Part shown: positions 11,938 through 23,957 of the stretch, piece by piece
Layout: the number at the start of each line of letters is the position of its first letter
How positions within the stretch are numbered: position 1 is the first letter of the stretch
Assembly: GCF_016808335.1 (NCBI RefSeq)
Contig: NC_053137.1
Location: 1,178,001-1,242,000, forward strand
DNA: 64,000 nucleotides
Reading direction: 5' to 3'
DNA from: Panicum virgatum
Lineage: Eukaryota; Streptophyta; Magnoliopsida; Poales; Poaceae
The notes under the pieces: generated by a model
Seen by the model: only the letters and a program-made list of their open reading frames with translations
Database searches by the model: none
Told to the model about the DNA's origin: nothing
Position numbers and translations under genes: made by a program

Positions 11938-12289
11938 TTTGAAAATTGCCTCCATACTCTGTTTTTTTGGGGGGCGGGGGGATTGCCTCCATACTCACTA
12001 CCACTGAGATGCGAGAGATCGCCACCCGTCTCAAAACGGTAGCCTCTCGTTCAACGCGTGTTGCAGCGTCAGGATGTGTGGATCTTGACTTAAACGCACG
12101 CCGTGCTAAGCTATGCGGAATTTTGCCGCCCATGATATTATTTGGCCCTGGTGTGCAGAATTAATTAATTTGACCTTGCGAATGCGATGGGCAGGATTAT
12201 TTGCAAGTTTGATGACCTCGAGATGGGGGGCGCCCTGGATCGGAGTAGTGCGTGGACGAACTGTATGTGTATATATGTATATAATAATA

Positions 12290-12567
12290 CTATCTCTATT
12301 CTAAATTATAGCTCATTTGACTTTTTTTACGATCTTAAATTTGATCACTCGTCTTATTTAAAAATTTTGTGCAAATATTGCCAAATTTAAAGCATTCTTG
12401 AAGATCTTATATTGGCAAAGCAACTTGTCAAATTTAAAGCATTCTTGAAGATCTTATATTGGCAAAGCAACTCACAATAAAGAACTAATATTTTGCATAA
12501 ATTTTTAAATAAAACGAGTGGTCAAACTTAGAGTCAAACAAAACAAACGACATATAATATAATTTGG
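12290..12567. mobile_element. Stowaway-type MITE with internal tandem duplication
   Basis: The left end CTATCTCTATTCTAAATTATA and the right end (inverse of acgacatataatataattt) match the Stowaway class of grass MITEs that begin CTCCCTCCGT. Inside, the 44-base unit at 12382-12425 is repeated exactly at 12429-12472 (period 47). No ORF is present. Confidence 0.75.
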
Positions 12568-13787
12568 TGGACACGCAGGAAGTGATGAAGATGAATATAT
12601 GGCCTCGTACGTACCTGCCATGCACAAGGTACTTCGTACTACAATCTGTACTGTACTAGCTACGCCTCCAATCCAAAATAATAAAAAAAATGTACGAGTG
12701 GGGCTGGGGCCGAGTTGACAAGAGATCTCATGCGTGATCTTATCGCATCGTACGACGCTGGATCATTTAATTTATTCGCAACAGACTCTGTACGTATACG
12801 TAGCTACTACTGCTGGGGCGTCCGGCCGCCCTCAGCTCGTACGTACATATACATGCAACATGCTACTGATATATATACTCCGATCCATACATATATACGA
12901 CGACGAATAACTACGGCCAATTCCTTGTGTGAGAAATTGCCTCATTATTTGCTAATTTCATATATATATTCTTCAATAATCGACCTTGGATTGTGGAATC
13001 GGCTAAGAGAGTGTTCGGTTTGCATTGAGAAATCGCCTCATACCTATATAGATGCACTCAACTAAGAGTCATTAATTCTATTTCTCTCAACTTACAAGCT
13101 ATCCACGTCATATAGGAATCCAGTAACATCAGACGCCACATCACCATCCACTAGGTCCCATGCATATAATTTATTGGTCTTTGCGAGTACCACACGCTAC
13201 AAAATTCTCACAGTAGAAATACATGGAGGATCAATCATTGAGCCGTTCCGTTCTCTCAACAAAATGAACATGTCTTCATGTATAACGTCGTTTGCAAAAA
13301 TAATATTGCCATGCAATAATCACCTTACTGTTTCTACTTTTAAATTTCACCTTAAAATTTTGCTTAAAAAATGTCGCAGCAACGTGCAGGATATTCATCT
13401 AGTATACTTAGAGGGCGCGGTCCGTTATTTACGAGTTCATTCATCATTAGTTATTCATTTCTCGGATTTCATTTCTATATGTTGAAACTTCCTCGAAATC
13501 TTTATCGAAACTTCCTCGATGTCTGTAGCAACTCGAGCAAGGATGGAGTATACACTAGTACTTATAGCTTATTATTAATTTATTGCACTATTTTCCTCGT
13601 GCACAATAATCGTTTTATCTTTGACTTTTGCCCATTCGCTCTGCTCTAATTTTAGGGAGAGGAAAATGGAAATATCCTCTGTATCCCGTAGCGTGACGGG
13701 CCTACAAGCTAGTATCACTTGGTTGTAGGCTTGTAGCTGCATGGTGCACGGAACGGAGTTGCAAAGTGGCCTTGCGCTGTGCTAGTA
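12568..13787. other. Intergenic DNA, no gene recognised
   Basis: AT-rich DNA with many TACGTA and ATATAT runs. The short ORFs here have no recognisable motif. I see no transposon ends that I can define. Confidence 0.4.
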
Positions 13788-14054
13788 GGGCTGTGTTCAC
13801 CTCCCACAAACTTTCCAAACTTTGCATCACATCGAAACATTAAATATAGCAAATGACCCATATATGGAGTACTAAATATAGGTAAATAAAAAAATTAATT
13901 GCATAGTTTTGATATACGTTGCGAGACGAATATTTTGAGCCTAGTTAGCCTATAATAGAATAATATTTATCACAAACAAACGAAAAGTGATACAATATAC
14001 TACAGTGTCCGATGTAACCTTTTCTACTAAATTTTCGCGGATCTAAACACACCC
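13788..14054. mobile_element. MITE with GGGCTGTGTTCACC ends
   Basis: The left end GGGCTGTGTTCACCTCC and the inverse of the right end (GGGTGTGTTTAGATCC) form imperfect terminal inverted repeats. The core contains gcgagacgaatattttgagcc, a hallmark of a very common grass MITE family with a TTTGCGAGACGAATCTTTTGAG core. The element is about 267 bp, lacks an ORF and is flanked by TA on both sides. Confidence 0.75.
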
Positions 14055-15900
14055 TAGCTTTTAGGTACGTGGCGAGCCGAGTGCGCGTGAGGTGTCCACT
14101 CAAATGTGACGACGATGCCCCTGGGCTCCCACCGAAACCACAGGATTGCCATCGGAAACGGAATCTTCTCTCCTCTGCCCATTCCTAACCCGTCGCATAG
14201 GTCCAAGAAAGCATCTCGCAATGTATGGTCCACACCAAGAGAATATTTCCACTCTCTCTCATCGTGAAGATTTAAAGAAAATTGGTGGAAAATTTGAGTG
14301 TTGGATTCAAGGTGGAGCATCAGAATCTGAATCGGCAGCCGTCCAAAAATCGCACGGCATATCCTGCAAGAATCCAACTAATTTATTTGGCCTTTTGCAC
14401 TGTCGCTTTGCCCATGGATCAGCACCAAGGATTGGACGGACAGCGGGGGTTCTCCTCCTCTCCCTCTCTCTGTCCTCGACCTCTTTTATTTGTTACCCAA
14501 CCGGTTTTTATTTTTAACCAAAATTTTCTCACTTTTTTTTTCCAAAGAGCAAATCAGATGCTACAGAGGAGATATGTAGATTTTTTTTTGTAATTTTATT
14601 AGTAGACAAAGTTGATTTCTCTCAAAAAGTCGTATAAATAAAATAAATTTAGCGTCCTATGTGCGATAAGATGCATAATGTGCCTTTTTAACCACACAGC
14701 AGCACAGCTATTCTGCATAGCAAAGATGGACCCAACAAAACATATCATGTAAGAAGGATATTCCATCCCCATATGCATATGCCATATTGAAATGATGTCA
14801 CTACCATAATAAAAGACAAGGTGTACAGGCCTATGCCTATCTTCAAAGGGGCAACCTATCGTGTCCTTTTTTTTGGGGTGAGGAAGCTTCTTAACCATCA
14901 TGCATGCTGTCATGGAACCTCCTTTGCTTGCAGAAAATAACAGGTATATTCCATTCGCGTGACCAAATTTGTGCGATGTTTGCAATGAATGAATATGCTC
15001 TAGTTTCAATCTAGATTCTAGGTTAATGAGCTTTGAGCCTGTCCAATAACAGGCCCAACATGGCTCAATAAGGTGTTTAGATTGGGAAAAGAAAACATGA
15101 CAAACATTTGATGCTAAGCATCAATTTACAAGAAGCAACAATGGCGATATCATTCTCAAAACTTCGTATGCGAACAACTAATGATTTGATGGAAAAAAAA
15201 ATAGAAAAGCATTCAATGCAATGAATATATACATATCTTCACGAAACCTATATGACATACTATATTCATTTGGATCTGTTTCGCTACCAATTATCTCATA
15301 TCTAACCTCAATATGGAATCCAAGAATTGATATCCTCCTTTTTGCGAAAAGACCGAAAGTTGGAAACATATGCTCATTTCTTAGGGACTCGGATGCTTCT
15401 CGATAGACAATCTAGGCACAAATTAAAGGTTTTTGGACGTTACTCTCTTTCATATCAAATTTTAATTTCTATAAGTCATTAATAGCAACCTAAATATTTA
15501 TACGGTATAGTTAGATCCCCTTTAGGATGGATAACTATTTTTACCAAATTATGCAAAAAATAAATTTATATTCTGCGAAATTTATGCAACATTCAGACCT
15601 TCGGAAGGGTCCTCCCTTACAGAGCTATTAACAATATACACAATATATTAACACTTACATATATGAGATTTACAAAAGATATTAACAATCTAACTTGGCT
15701 AGAGGCAAAAGGCTCCTCTACAAAATCTTTGGCCAATCCCATTTATTACTACACAATAATAGAAGTAGATTGTAGATACAGCTATAGAAAACTAAAAATA
15801 TCACAAAGTTGGAGGGCTTAGTCGTAGAAGTATGGATGGACGTGAAAACTCGTCCTTGTGGATGTGGAGATTCTACCACTCCCATCTTCAATTTTTTCCT
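14055..15900. other. Intergenic DNA upstream of the GARP gene
   Basis: No gene is recognised. ORFs such as 14599-15009 (minus) lack family motifs and do not splice into anything. The last few hundred bases, where pyrimidine runs and a TATA box lead into the 5' leader, are presumably the promoter of the 16026 gene. Confidence 0.4.
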
Positions 15901-15914
15901 TCTCCGCGGGGGTC

Positions 15915-15920
15915 TATAAA
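15915..15920 (+). promoter_or_regulatory. TATA box of the GARP transcription factor gene
   Basis: TATAAA lies 105 bases before the start codon at 16026 in an otherwise GC-rich leader, a usual plant core-promoter spacing that would place transcription start near 15945-15950. Confidence 0.6.
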
Positions 15921-16025
15921 TGGAGCTCACCTTCCCCCACCTCCTTCCGTTCCCATCCGCCTCGCAGCTCCCTCCCCCTTCCAACACGCAGGACAGCGTA
16001 GTTTCAATTCAATCCATCCATTCCG

Positions 16026-17524
16026 ATGGGGCTCGACGTCTTGGAGATCGGGATGGGCTCCGATTTGAGCCTGGATCTGAGGCACTTCGCCTCCAAGGCC
16101 GTCCGGCAGGCCAGGGATGCGCCGGCGTCGGACGTCGACGCCTGCATCCGCCGCCTCGAGGAGGAGCGGGGCAAGATCGAGATGTTCAGGCGTGAGCTCC
16201 CGCTCTGCGCGCGCCTCCTCGCCGAAGGTGAGGAAATTTACCCTCTCTCTTTTTTGTTCGTGGGCCTTTCCTTTTTGGGGGCGGTTTTTTTATGCGGCGA
16301 TGCGGCGGCGTGTGCGCAGTGATCGATGTCATGAAGGCGGAGGCGGGGACGAAGACGAAGAGCGATCGCAAGGCGGCGGAGGAGGACGGCGCCGCCGGGG
16401 ACAAGAGCAAGTGGATGAGCACGGCGCAGCTCTGGACCGGCGATTCCGGCCGGGAGGATGCGGCATCAGAGGTACGATTCGATGCTTCAGCGGCTTGGTC
16501 GATTTGTGAAATTTTGGGCGCGTCGGTGGCCTAAAAATCGGAGCTTTACGGTCGCAGAAGCAAGACAAGGGGAGGAGCTCGCCGGAGGCCAGGTCCCCCA
16601 GCGGCGGCGGCGGCGGCGCTTTCTTGCCGTTCAAGGCTGTGGGCTCCGGCGCGCCGGCGTTCGCGCCGCTGTGCTTGAGAGCGGATGACAAGGCCGCGGA
16701 CGCGGGGACGCCGGATCTGTCCTTGCTGTCTCCGCCGGCGATCAAGAGCGCTCCGGCTGCTGCTGCCGGCGCCGCCCAGGAAAGCCGTCGCCAGGTCGTG
16801 GGGTTCGCGCAGGCAGCGGCGAGGGCGGTCGCCATGGCGCCGGCTGGCCCTTCTCTTAGCCTCCAGTCTCAACCGCAGCAGACATCTCAGCAGCAGCAGC
16901 AGCAGCAGCAGCAGGCGGCGAGGAAGGCCAGGCGCACTTGGTCGCCGGAGCTTCACCGCCAGTTCGTCGCAGCCTTGAATCAACTCGGTGGCGCCCAAGG
17001 TGTGCGTTCTCCTTATGATAATTCTCAAAATTTGTTCAGGTGTCCTAATTCATTGTCATAGAAGCAAGCACAAACATGAAATTAATGAGTTCCATGGTAT
17101 GACTGCAGTTGCCACTCCCAAGCAAATCAGGGAGCTGATGAAGGTGGATGGCCTGACGAACGATGAGGTGAAAAGCCATCTTCAGGTGAGCAATTCGTCA
17201 TAATCTTTCAATCTACCTAAAGAACATCCACTCAGTTCTTGTTGTTGCTGTGACCTGTGAGGATATTTTACTAACTTGGTTTCTGTGATGTTGATTGTTC
17301 AGAAGTACCGGCTGCACAACCGAAGAGCGCCTGGATCCGCCGTTGTAAGCCAGCCAATTGTGCTTGTGGGAGGGCTCTGGATCCCCCAGGAGCAAAGCAG
17401 CTCACAGTCTGGATCTCCCCAGGGCCCTCTCCACTTCTCAACATCAGGCATCGCCGTCTCATCGGCGGCCACCGTCAGCTGTGAGGAGGAAGATGGCCGG
17501 TCCGAGAGCTATGGCTGGAAATGA
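16026..17524 (+). CDS. HHO/NIGT1-type GARP transcription factor (5 exons)
   Basis: Five exons join in frame with GT-AG introns: 16026-16227, 16320-16471, 16558-16999, 17109-17185 and 17303-17524, giving 364 residues. The N-terminus has an LxLxL (EAR-type) element (LSLDL, about residues 14-18) and the family's conserved helix ([20 protein letters not shown], about 46-65). A glutamine run (nine Q, near 229-237) precedes the MYB-like GARP domain (about 240-298: [19 protein letters not shown], then [12 protein letters not shown] and [16 protein letters not shown]). The domain is split by introns 3 and 4. HHO/NIGT1 proteins are nuclear DNA-binding repressors in nitrate and phosphate responses and in development; that role is known for the family and inferred here. 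Which member it is cannot be told. Rejoining GGAQ with VATPKQ across intron 3 confirms the splice sites. Confidence 0.95.
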
Positions 17525-17852
17525 TGAAGAGGCTGCTGCATCATCAGTGTTCAGAGAGACAGACTTTGGTGGATTGCGATGCTGCCAGTTACAGCTTCAG
17601 GTGGGAGCCATGACATGAGGAGATTTTGGTGTAGTCTATCTGTATACAATACAGGGGAGATCGGGCCTTGAGCGCTCGAGATGGAACTGATGGTGCGTCG
17701 GCGTTGGGTTGTACATCAGAAAGAGATGATACTAGTTACAGTTTTGCGGCTTGTTAATCCATGTTCCGGGCAGAGCTACAATTTTCGCCCTGAGAGAGTT
17801 TATCTACCTATATCTGTTGTCGATTATACCATTTTCTCTTTTTTTTCTGTTG

Positions 17853-17858
17853 AATAAA
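17853..17858 (+). terminator. Candidate poly(A) signal of the GARP gene
   Basis: AATAAA in the context gttgaataaatattg, about 330 bases after the stop codon, behind a T-rich tract. This is the first clear near-upstream element after the gene; the real cleavage site is not visible. Confidence 0.4.
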
Positions 17859-18823
17859 TATTGTTTTGCTGTTGTTCATGGAACAAACGAACAGTACAGA
17901 TGAATTGATGCAAGTATATGTGGTCAACTTGTGATTGTGCTTTTATCCATGTTCTTTTTCGGGTTTTACTTCTGTAATGTGGTTTCCAGATGCATATCAT
18001 TCATTCGTTCCGGTCCGATTCAGAGATGTCATGAAAAGAAAAAGATCTTGCTGATATATATATTCCAGCATTGAATAGAAACTTTGGATGCTGTCCTTTT
18101 TTTTCTTGGAACTTGACGGAGGTGGTCCTTGCTGAAATTCTGATAACCAACAGGCTGTTCCCCATCATCAAAGAAACCCATCTGCAGTACCATCTGTTCA
18201 GTAACCAACAGACTGAAATCCATCTGTTTTTCAGCTGGACTCACTCACCTTCTTTGTCAGGCAAAGCATGGCTCACACCCAAGAAGTAGGAAGAAGCAAG
18301 AAGAAGCCCTTCTCCCCCCAACCATCATCCCGCCAGACTGTTGTTGCAACCGGCCGGCGCTAAGAAACTGACCCGTTGCCGCCGGCCGGAAGACCGGGCG
18401 CCGCGGCGGACGGCAAGAATCCCCCATCTTCTCGCACCCGAATCCGGCCGTTTCCGATGAGCTTCGTTCCTGTTCTTGGACGCCCTGACCTGACGCTGCA
18501 TGATGGCACGCGTTGCATGCCGGCGGAGCTCGGCGATATGATTAACAATGGCGGCGTCGCTGTCGCGGCCAGTCAGACAATTGCAAGTGCTGCTAGCTCT
18601 GCAATCGCCGCTGGGTCCAGTCCTGCTCGCTCTTATCCAGAGCCGGATCGGAGTACATTCTGAAGGCGTGCGTTCGATACTTCATCAAGTCGAACACGCA
18701 CGCTGCTCGGCCTGCTCGCGTTTCTTCAGTCATACTAGCTTCGCTTCCGTGAGGAATGATTTGATTAGTCGCTACTGACTGTCTGTCTGTATGTGGTTTT
18801 CCCAACATTCAGACGTGCTTTCA
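17859..18823. other. Intergenic DNA, no gene recognised
   Basis: A GC-rich patch at 18340-18680 carries overlapping ORFs (for example 18376-18663, plus) with no recognised domain. It could be a first exon of something lost, but no splice partner is visible. Confidence 0.35.
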
Positions 18824-19181
18824 GGGGGTGTTTAGGAACAGGGATTTCAAAAAAGTCCTAGGGACTTCAAAAAAGTCCTAGGGACTTTTTAGTATTTAGA
18901 AGTATTAAATAAATATTAATTATAAAACTAACTACAGAATCCTGGGGCTAAACTGCGAGACGAATCTAATGAGGTATCTTAATCTATAATTAGCGAATGG
19001 TTACTGTAGCATCATTGTAGCAAATTATGAATTAATTAGGCTCATTAGATTCGTCTCGCGAAAAAGCACTTAGCTGTCAAAAAACATTTATAAACAGATT
19101 TTATTTAATAATATAAAATAGTAAGATTCCTTTTGATGTGATATGGATTTTTGAAAAAAAGTCCTGGAGCCAAACAGTCCC
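18824..19181. mobile_element. MITE with GGGGGTGTTTAGG ends and TCA duplication
   Basis: The terminal inverted repeats are GGGGGTGTTTAGG and, at the right end inverted, GGGACTGTTTGG. The 3-bp duplication TCA flanks the element (18821-18823 and 19182-19184). An internal inverted pair (gcgagacgaatctaatgag / ctcattagattcgtctcgc) brackets a central loop near 18955-19060. A 22-base direct repeat (gacttcaaaaaagtcctaggg-like) lies near the left end. It resembles the MITE at 44227. Confidence 0.8.
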
Positions 19182-19569
19182 TCAGTCGGTCCTGGCGGAA
19201 AATCAAAGAGGAGCTAGGACAATTGATTGCAGTTTATGGATTGAAGAAAAGAATGGCTGTGGATCCAGGTAGTTACAGTGCTTACAAGGACGTGTGTGAG
19301 TTTCAGTTTCAGTCAGTTTTTTTTAATACCAGGGTTGGGTTGTTGGTAGCTGTAAAAAAAAAGAGGAACGGAAAATTGGTTGTTTCTCAGCGCAGCGGTA
19401 GACGGACAGAGACGGAGGAAAGGACAGCAGGAGAGAGGGAATCGTTCTTTGGAAGCGCGGGGGCAATTCTGAATATTCGTTTGTTTTTCGAAAAGGTATT
19501 CTGAATATTCGTCGGATTTCGTTGCTGTCGCTCTCTGGCGAGTGCTTGCAGACAACCTAACCTAATCAT
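19182..19569. other. Short intergenic stretch left of the gypsy element
   Basis: No gene is recognised. The tattctgaatattcg motif occurs twice (near 19468 and 19497). The last five bases (ATCAT, 19565-19569) are the left target duplication of the gypsy element. Confidence 0.5.
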
Positions 19570-20071
19570 TGTTGACACAGAGTTGCGTCAAACACATCTG
19601 AATGCGCTAGAACGTGCGCTAGAACGTGCGACGATCGTCAAAACAATCAACACAACAAGAACTCTGGGCGGACCAGTCTGTCAGGTTTCGCCGACCGGTC
19701 TGGTGCAAGCAGGAAACTCGCGAATAACTAAAACAACGAGTTCGGGAGGGACCCCGTCGTAACTCGTGAACGTAGGGTTGCTCTGAGGTCGGCAGGCCAC
19801 TCAGAACGTCTTCAAATGCCGTCGAGACGTAGGAAGAAAGCAATTTAGGGTTGGAAAAGACTAGGATTTTAGAGATAAAAATAATGCGATTTTTGTATTG
19901 ATTCGATTAGGAATAACCTCAATCGGCCTTAGGCTTTATATTTATAGACCGGAGAAGACGTACCCCTTCATGAGTAGGATTACAAAATAACTCTAAAGTA
20001 CATGCCTAATTCTACTCGGACTCTACAGGTCAGACCGATCGGACCTGACGTGCCAAATTTGTCCATCAACA
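19570..20071 (-). repeat. 3' LTR of the gypsy element (left copy)
   Basis: A 502-bp LTR from TGTTGACAC to CATCAACA. It carries a local tandem duplication (ctagaacgtgcg twice near 19610-19630) missing from the right LTR. Its inner end is followed by a polypurine tract when read on the minus strand. Confidence 0.9.
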
Positions 20072-20089
20072 TATGCCCCCTGCTTTTTA
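20072..20089 (-). other. Polypurine tract of the gypsy element
   Basis: Read on the minus strand, AAAAGCAGGGGGCATA lies directly before the 3' LTR (TGTTGATGG). This is the expected position and composition for plus-strand priming. Confidence 0.75.
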
Positions 20090-20342
20090 GTGAATATATG
20101 AGCTAAAAAGCAAGAATAATAATACATCATGTAACATAAGGACCTAAAAACACTGCTAAGGGCGATCTTTAAGAATCGGCCATCTTTCGTCTTCAAGCTT
20201 CTTGCCACATACTGGGGTAATATTTCTTTAAGTAACTTCCATTGATAGTCCTGGGTAGACGATCTCCTTACAACGTCTCCAACATATAAGAATTTCCGAA
20301 GATGACTTTGACAATACTGTACGGACCCTCCCAACTTGGCGA

Positions 20343-22700
20343 TCATTTACCAAACTTATTGCTTTTCATCTCAAGAGGCAAAATTGTCTTCCAAACTAGA
20401 TCTCCAACCTGAAAAGATTTACTTTTTACCTTTTTATTATAAGCTCTAGCAACCCGAAGCTTATCTTTCTCAATCTCCTTCAAAGCCTTCAATCGCTTGT
20501 CGGTCACTTCATCAATATTATCCATCATTGAATTGTAGTAATCAACAACGGACAAATCATTTTGCTTAGCCAATCTATAAGCATCCAGATTTACCTCAAC
20601 GGGTAAAACGACCTCTTAACCATATACAAGCTCAAAAGGAGTAACCTTGGTAGCACCATGACAAGATATACGATGAGCCCATAATGCTTCGGACAACACT
20701 TCGTGCCACCTCTTAGGAATTTTTTCTATTTTCTTCTTGATAAGCTTGATCAAAATCTTATTATTTGACTCGGCCTGTTGTAAGGATCGATGGACCAAGA
20801 GGGGGGGTGAATTGGGCATTTTTCAAATTTCTAAATCAAAATAAAGCAACCTTAAGCTATGCAATACTAGTAAGGCTCAATTCACCAACCGGCTAACTAA
20901 GCAACCTACACAAGCTATAAAGGATACAACAAGATATAAAGCTAAGCAAGGTAGAGCTAAGTTATAATCTCTAGGGTCAAACACATGAATAAATTGCATG
21001 AAAGTAAGTGTTTGAATGTAAAGAGTTGGCAACAGACGACCGGATTTTTTCCCGTGGTGTCGATGTGTTGTCACACACCCCTAATCCATGTTGTGACCCT
21101 CACTTAGAGTCTTGTTACCTCCCAAGTCACCAAGACGAGGGTGCTCACTAAGAGTCTCCGTTCACCATCCCAGCGTGGTGGAGCTCAAACCACGTACAAT
21201 CTTCTTCGGACTCCCACAATCAACTTGGCAAGCTCCGCAAGAAGCACCTCAATCACCAAGATCGCCTAGGTGATGCCAATTACCAAGAGTAACAAGATAG
21301 GGCCTTCACTTGAGCAAGACTGATCACCAAGAACGGATGCACACAAGTTTCTCCCTACTCATATCCATAGCCTTGCTTCTTGGATGATTGAATGATCAAA
21401 TGAGTGGAATGTGAAGCTTAAGGTGGCTCTCAACAAAAGAATTAGAGTATGAGTGTTGCCTGGTGTCAAGAGTCTATAAAATGACCCATTGGAGGGCTAT
21501 ATATAGGCAGCTCACATGGATAGAGCCGTTGGAGAAAAGCTGCCAGAAAAGTACACAATGCCGGTTAATCCGACGGTCCTCCAAAAGTCATCGTCGGTTT
21601 AACCGATGAATGTAAACTGCCCTTTTGAAAAACTAGCCGTTACTGCTCTGGCAATTTAACCGACGTATCATCGGTTTAACCGATGAATGTAGCTGTCCCA
21701 TGATTAACTGAAAAACCAACTCTCTGGACAACTACACCGACGTTAGCTCAAATCCATCGTCAGTTTAATCGGTGAGTATAAGCTCAGAAACCCCTGGAAA
21801 ACCAAAATTCTGGACAACTGCACCGACGTTAATTTCAAATATCGTCAGTTTAACCGGTGTACTCAGTGTCCATGCTTCAGTGACAGTGTTTAACCGACGT
21901 ATAGAAACTTGAAGGCGTCGGTTAAACCGGTGATAAGACTTTTTCCTGATTTTGTCTGTTTTGATTTGAGTCTTGAATGAAATCCATCTTTGCTTGAGAT
22001 ATGAGTTGAATAGCACTTGTTTGAGCTCTCAAGAACCTGAGTGACCAATGTGTGCATCCATTTTTTTGATTGACCATGTCCATGCTCAAGTTACTTGGCC
22101 TTAACCCCTCTTAATAGTGCGACCTCTACAAAACTATAAAACATATACTAACCTAAGTGTCCTTCTCAACCTTGCGACACTTAGGACTAGAAAGATCCTT
22201 AGTCTTGTTATATACTTGAGTTGAATACCGAGATCGCCTTTTTAAATAATGAAATTTAGGGGCCTCTTTAACATATGATCCAATGAGCGATAAGATTTCA
22301 TTAAGCAGCACAAACTCATTAGTCACAATAATGGTTGTCATTAATCACTGAAACATACCTTGAGGGTCTAGATGCTTTCACCTGTCCATTGGCCTGAGCA
22401 TAATACGGAGATGAATTAAGCAACTTGATCTTGTAAGATTCGATGAATCCACGCACTTCCTTCGATATGAATGAAGAACCTTGATCCGTAGTCAAAGTTT
22501 GAGGAATACCGAATCTATGAATAATATGCTCAGTTATAAACTCAATTACCTCTCTATGTGTCATATTCTTCAAAGGAACTGCTTCGGTCCACTTAGTAAA
22601 ATAATCCGTAGCAACCAACACGAAGCGATGCCCTTTCGAAGATGGAGGATTAATTTGTCCAATAAAATCCAACCCCCAACCTCGGACGACCATGGTTTAA
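20343..22700 (-). pseudogene. Tat gypsy integrase, split by a solo LTR
   Basis: The integrase core (22385-22700) shows FIGQINPPSSKGHRF, TDYFTKW and TTDQGSSF, carrying the first two acidic catalytic positions. Translation stops matching at YAQANGQ, exactly at the solo LTR insertion (22380/22381). It resumes on the other side at 20773 with the expected continuation (AESNNKILIKLI) containing the third catalytic Glu, then WAHRISCHGATKVTPFELVYG. An in-frame TAA follows at 20616-20618, after which the C-terminal part (20343-20573, ending VGDLVWK) is still recognisable. The integrase is dead because of the 1.6-kb insertion and the stop. Confidence 0.85.
20779..22380. repeat. Solo LTR of a SIRE-type copia element
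   Basis: A 1,602-bp LTR runs from TGTAAGGATCG to GATGCTTTCA with the 5-bp duplication CCTGT on both sides (20774-20778 and 22381-22385). The gypsy integrase frame rejoins exactly across it. Like the SIRE LTR at 2960, it begins TGTA and has a polyG-gtgaatt motif near the start, and it carries many CCGGTT/AACCGACG microrepeats (about 21555-21930). On the minus strand it contains GTGATTAATGACAACC near its start. No internal domain is present, so the internal region was probably lost by LTR-LTR recombination. Confidence 0.95.
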
Positions 22701-22719
22701 TAATAGGATGCAACGATGC

Positions 22720-23910
22720 AGCAGGCACTAACTGCAAATCTCCAAACCGTTGACACTCCTCGCATCCTTTATAATACTTAAAACAATCCGAAACCATGGA
22801 AGGCCAATAAAAACCGGCTCTCTTAAGCAACCACTTCATTTTAGGAGCCGATTGATGAGTGTCACATATGCCTTCATGAACTTCTCCCATAGCAACTTTG
22901 GCCTGATCCGAGTCCAAACATTTGAAAAGCAAATCTTCGGTAGTTTGTCGATAAAGTTCATTATCGATCAAAATATATTTGAATGCTGCACGCCGAATAT
23001 TTCTCTCTGCACCATGACCAGGATCTTTAAGATAAGAGAATATAGGAACTCTCCAATCCTGATCTTCGATCTTTTCTGTAACCGAATCGGTGTTTCCTGA
23101 CGACGGGGTGGTCAGACCTGTCTCTGGACCGGTCAGATCGGTCTGGGCGGTCAGACCGGTTGCTTCAACCGGTTTGACCGGTTCGTTCAGAACATGTAGC
23201 TCGGCTTCAATTTGCATCAGTTTTCTAATGTTGAATTTTTCTTTTCTGACATCATAGCCAGATGCTTGCTGAGCCAGAGCGTTAGCCTGTCCATTTTCTT
23301 CTCTTGGCAAATGTCTTATAACAAATTCATCAAAAGAAGAACTAATGTCGAGGCATTTATCAAGATATGCATTTAATGAACCATTATAACATTGGCATAC
23401 CTTGGATACTTGCTGCACAACAAGAAGCAAATCACCAAAAATCTCAACATACTTCACGCCCATGGATTGTAAAATCTCCAAGCCAAATAATAATGCTTCA
23501 TACTCAACTAGGTTATTTGTGCAATATTCTTCTAATCGGTTTGAGAACTAAAAAACAGCACCACTTGGAGATATAAGAACAACACCGATTCCTCTTCCAT
23601 CATCACAAACCGATCCATCAAAATAAAGCTTCCATGGTGTGCAAAAAATATGGCTGATTTCTAAATTGTGCTCATCATTAATCCGATGCTCAACAATGAA
23701 GTCCGTTACGATTTGGCCTTTCATAGATTTCAAAGGGTCACATGCCGAATCATATTCAATCAAAGCATATGCCCACTTGCCGATTCTACCACTCAAAATC
23801 GGTTTTTGTAACATATATTTTATCACATCGGTTTGACATACTACTATACATGTACTAGATAGTAGATAGTGTCGCAATTTGGTATAAGCATGATATAAAG
23901 ACAAGCACAA
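22720..23910 (-). pseudogene. Tat gypsy RNase H, additional RNase H and integrase zinc-binding region
   Basis: Read 23910 downwards: the end of the RT-linked RNase H (LCLSLYHAYTKLRHYLLSS), then the plant-type second RNase H starting KLYFDGSVCDDGRGIGVVL. A TAG at 23548-23550 breaks the frame right after SPSGAVF. The second RNase H continues in 23481-22570 (EILQSMGVKYVEIFGDLLLV, then FVIRHLPREENGQANALAQQ). A spacer with CCGGT-type microrepeats (23099-23183) follows, then the integrase zinc-binding region (HEGICDTHQSAPKMKW to CEECQRF). The extra RNase H supports Tat lineage assignment. Confidence 0.8.
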
Positions 23911-23957
23911 CTTTTCAATAAAAGTATACCTTGTTTCCGCATCAATAAGTCGTCGGC

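Noticed and set aside
14599..15009. 136-codon minus-strand ORF
   Set aside because: Composition and length fit chance in AT-rich DNA; no motif and no neighbouring exons.
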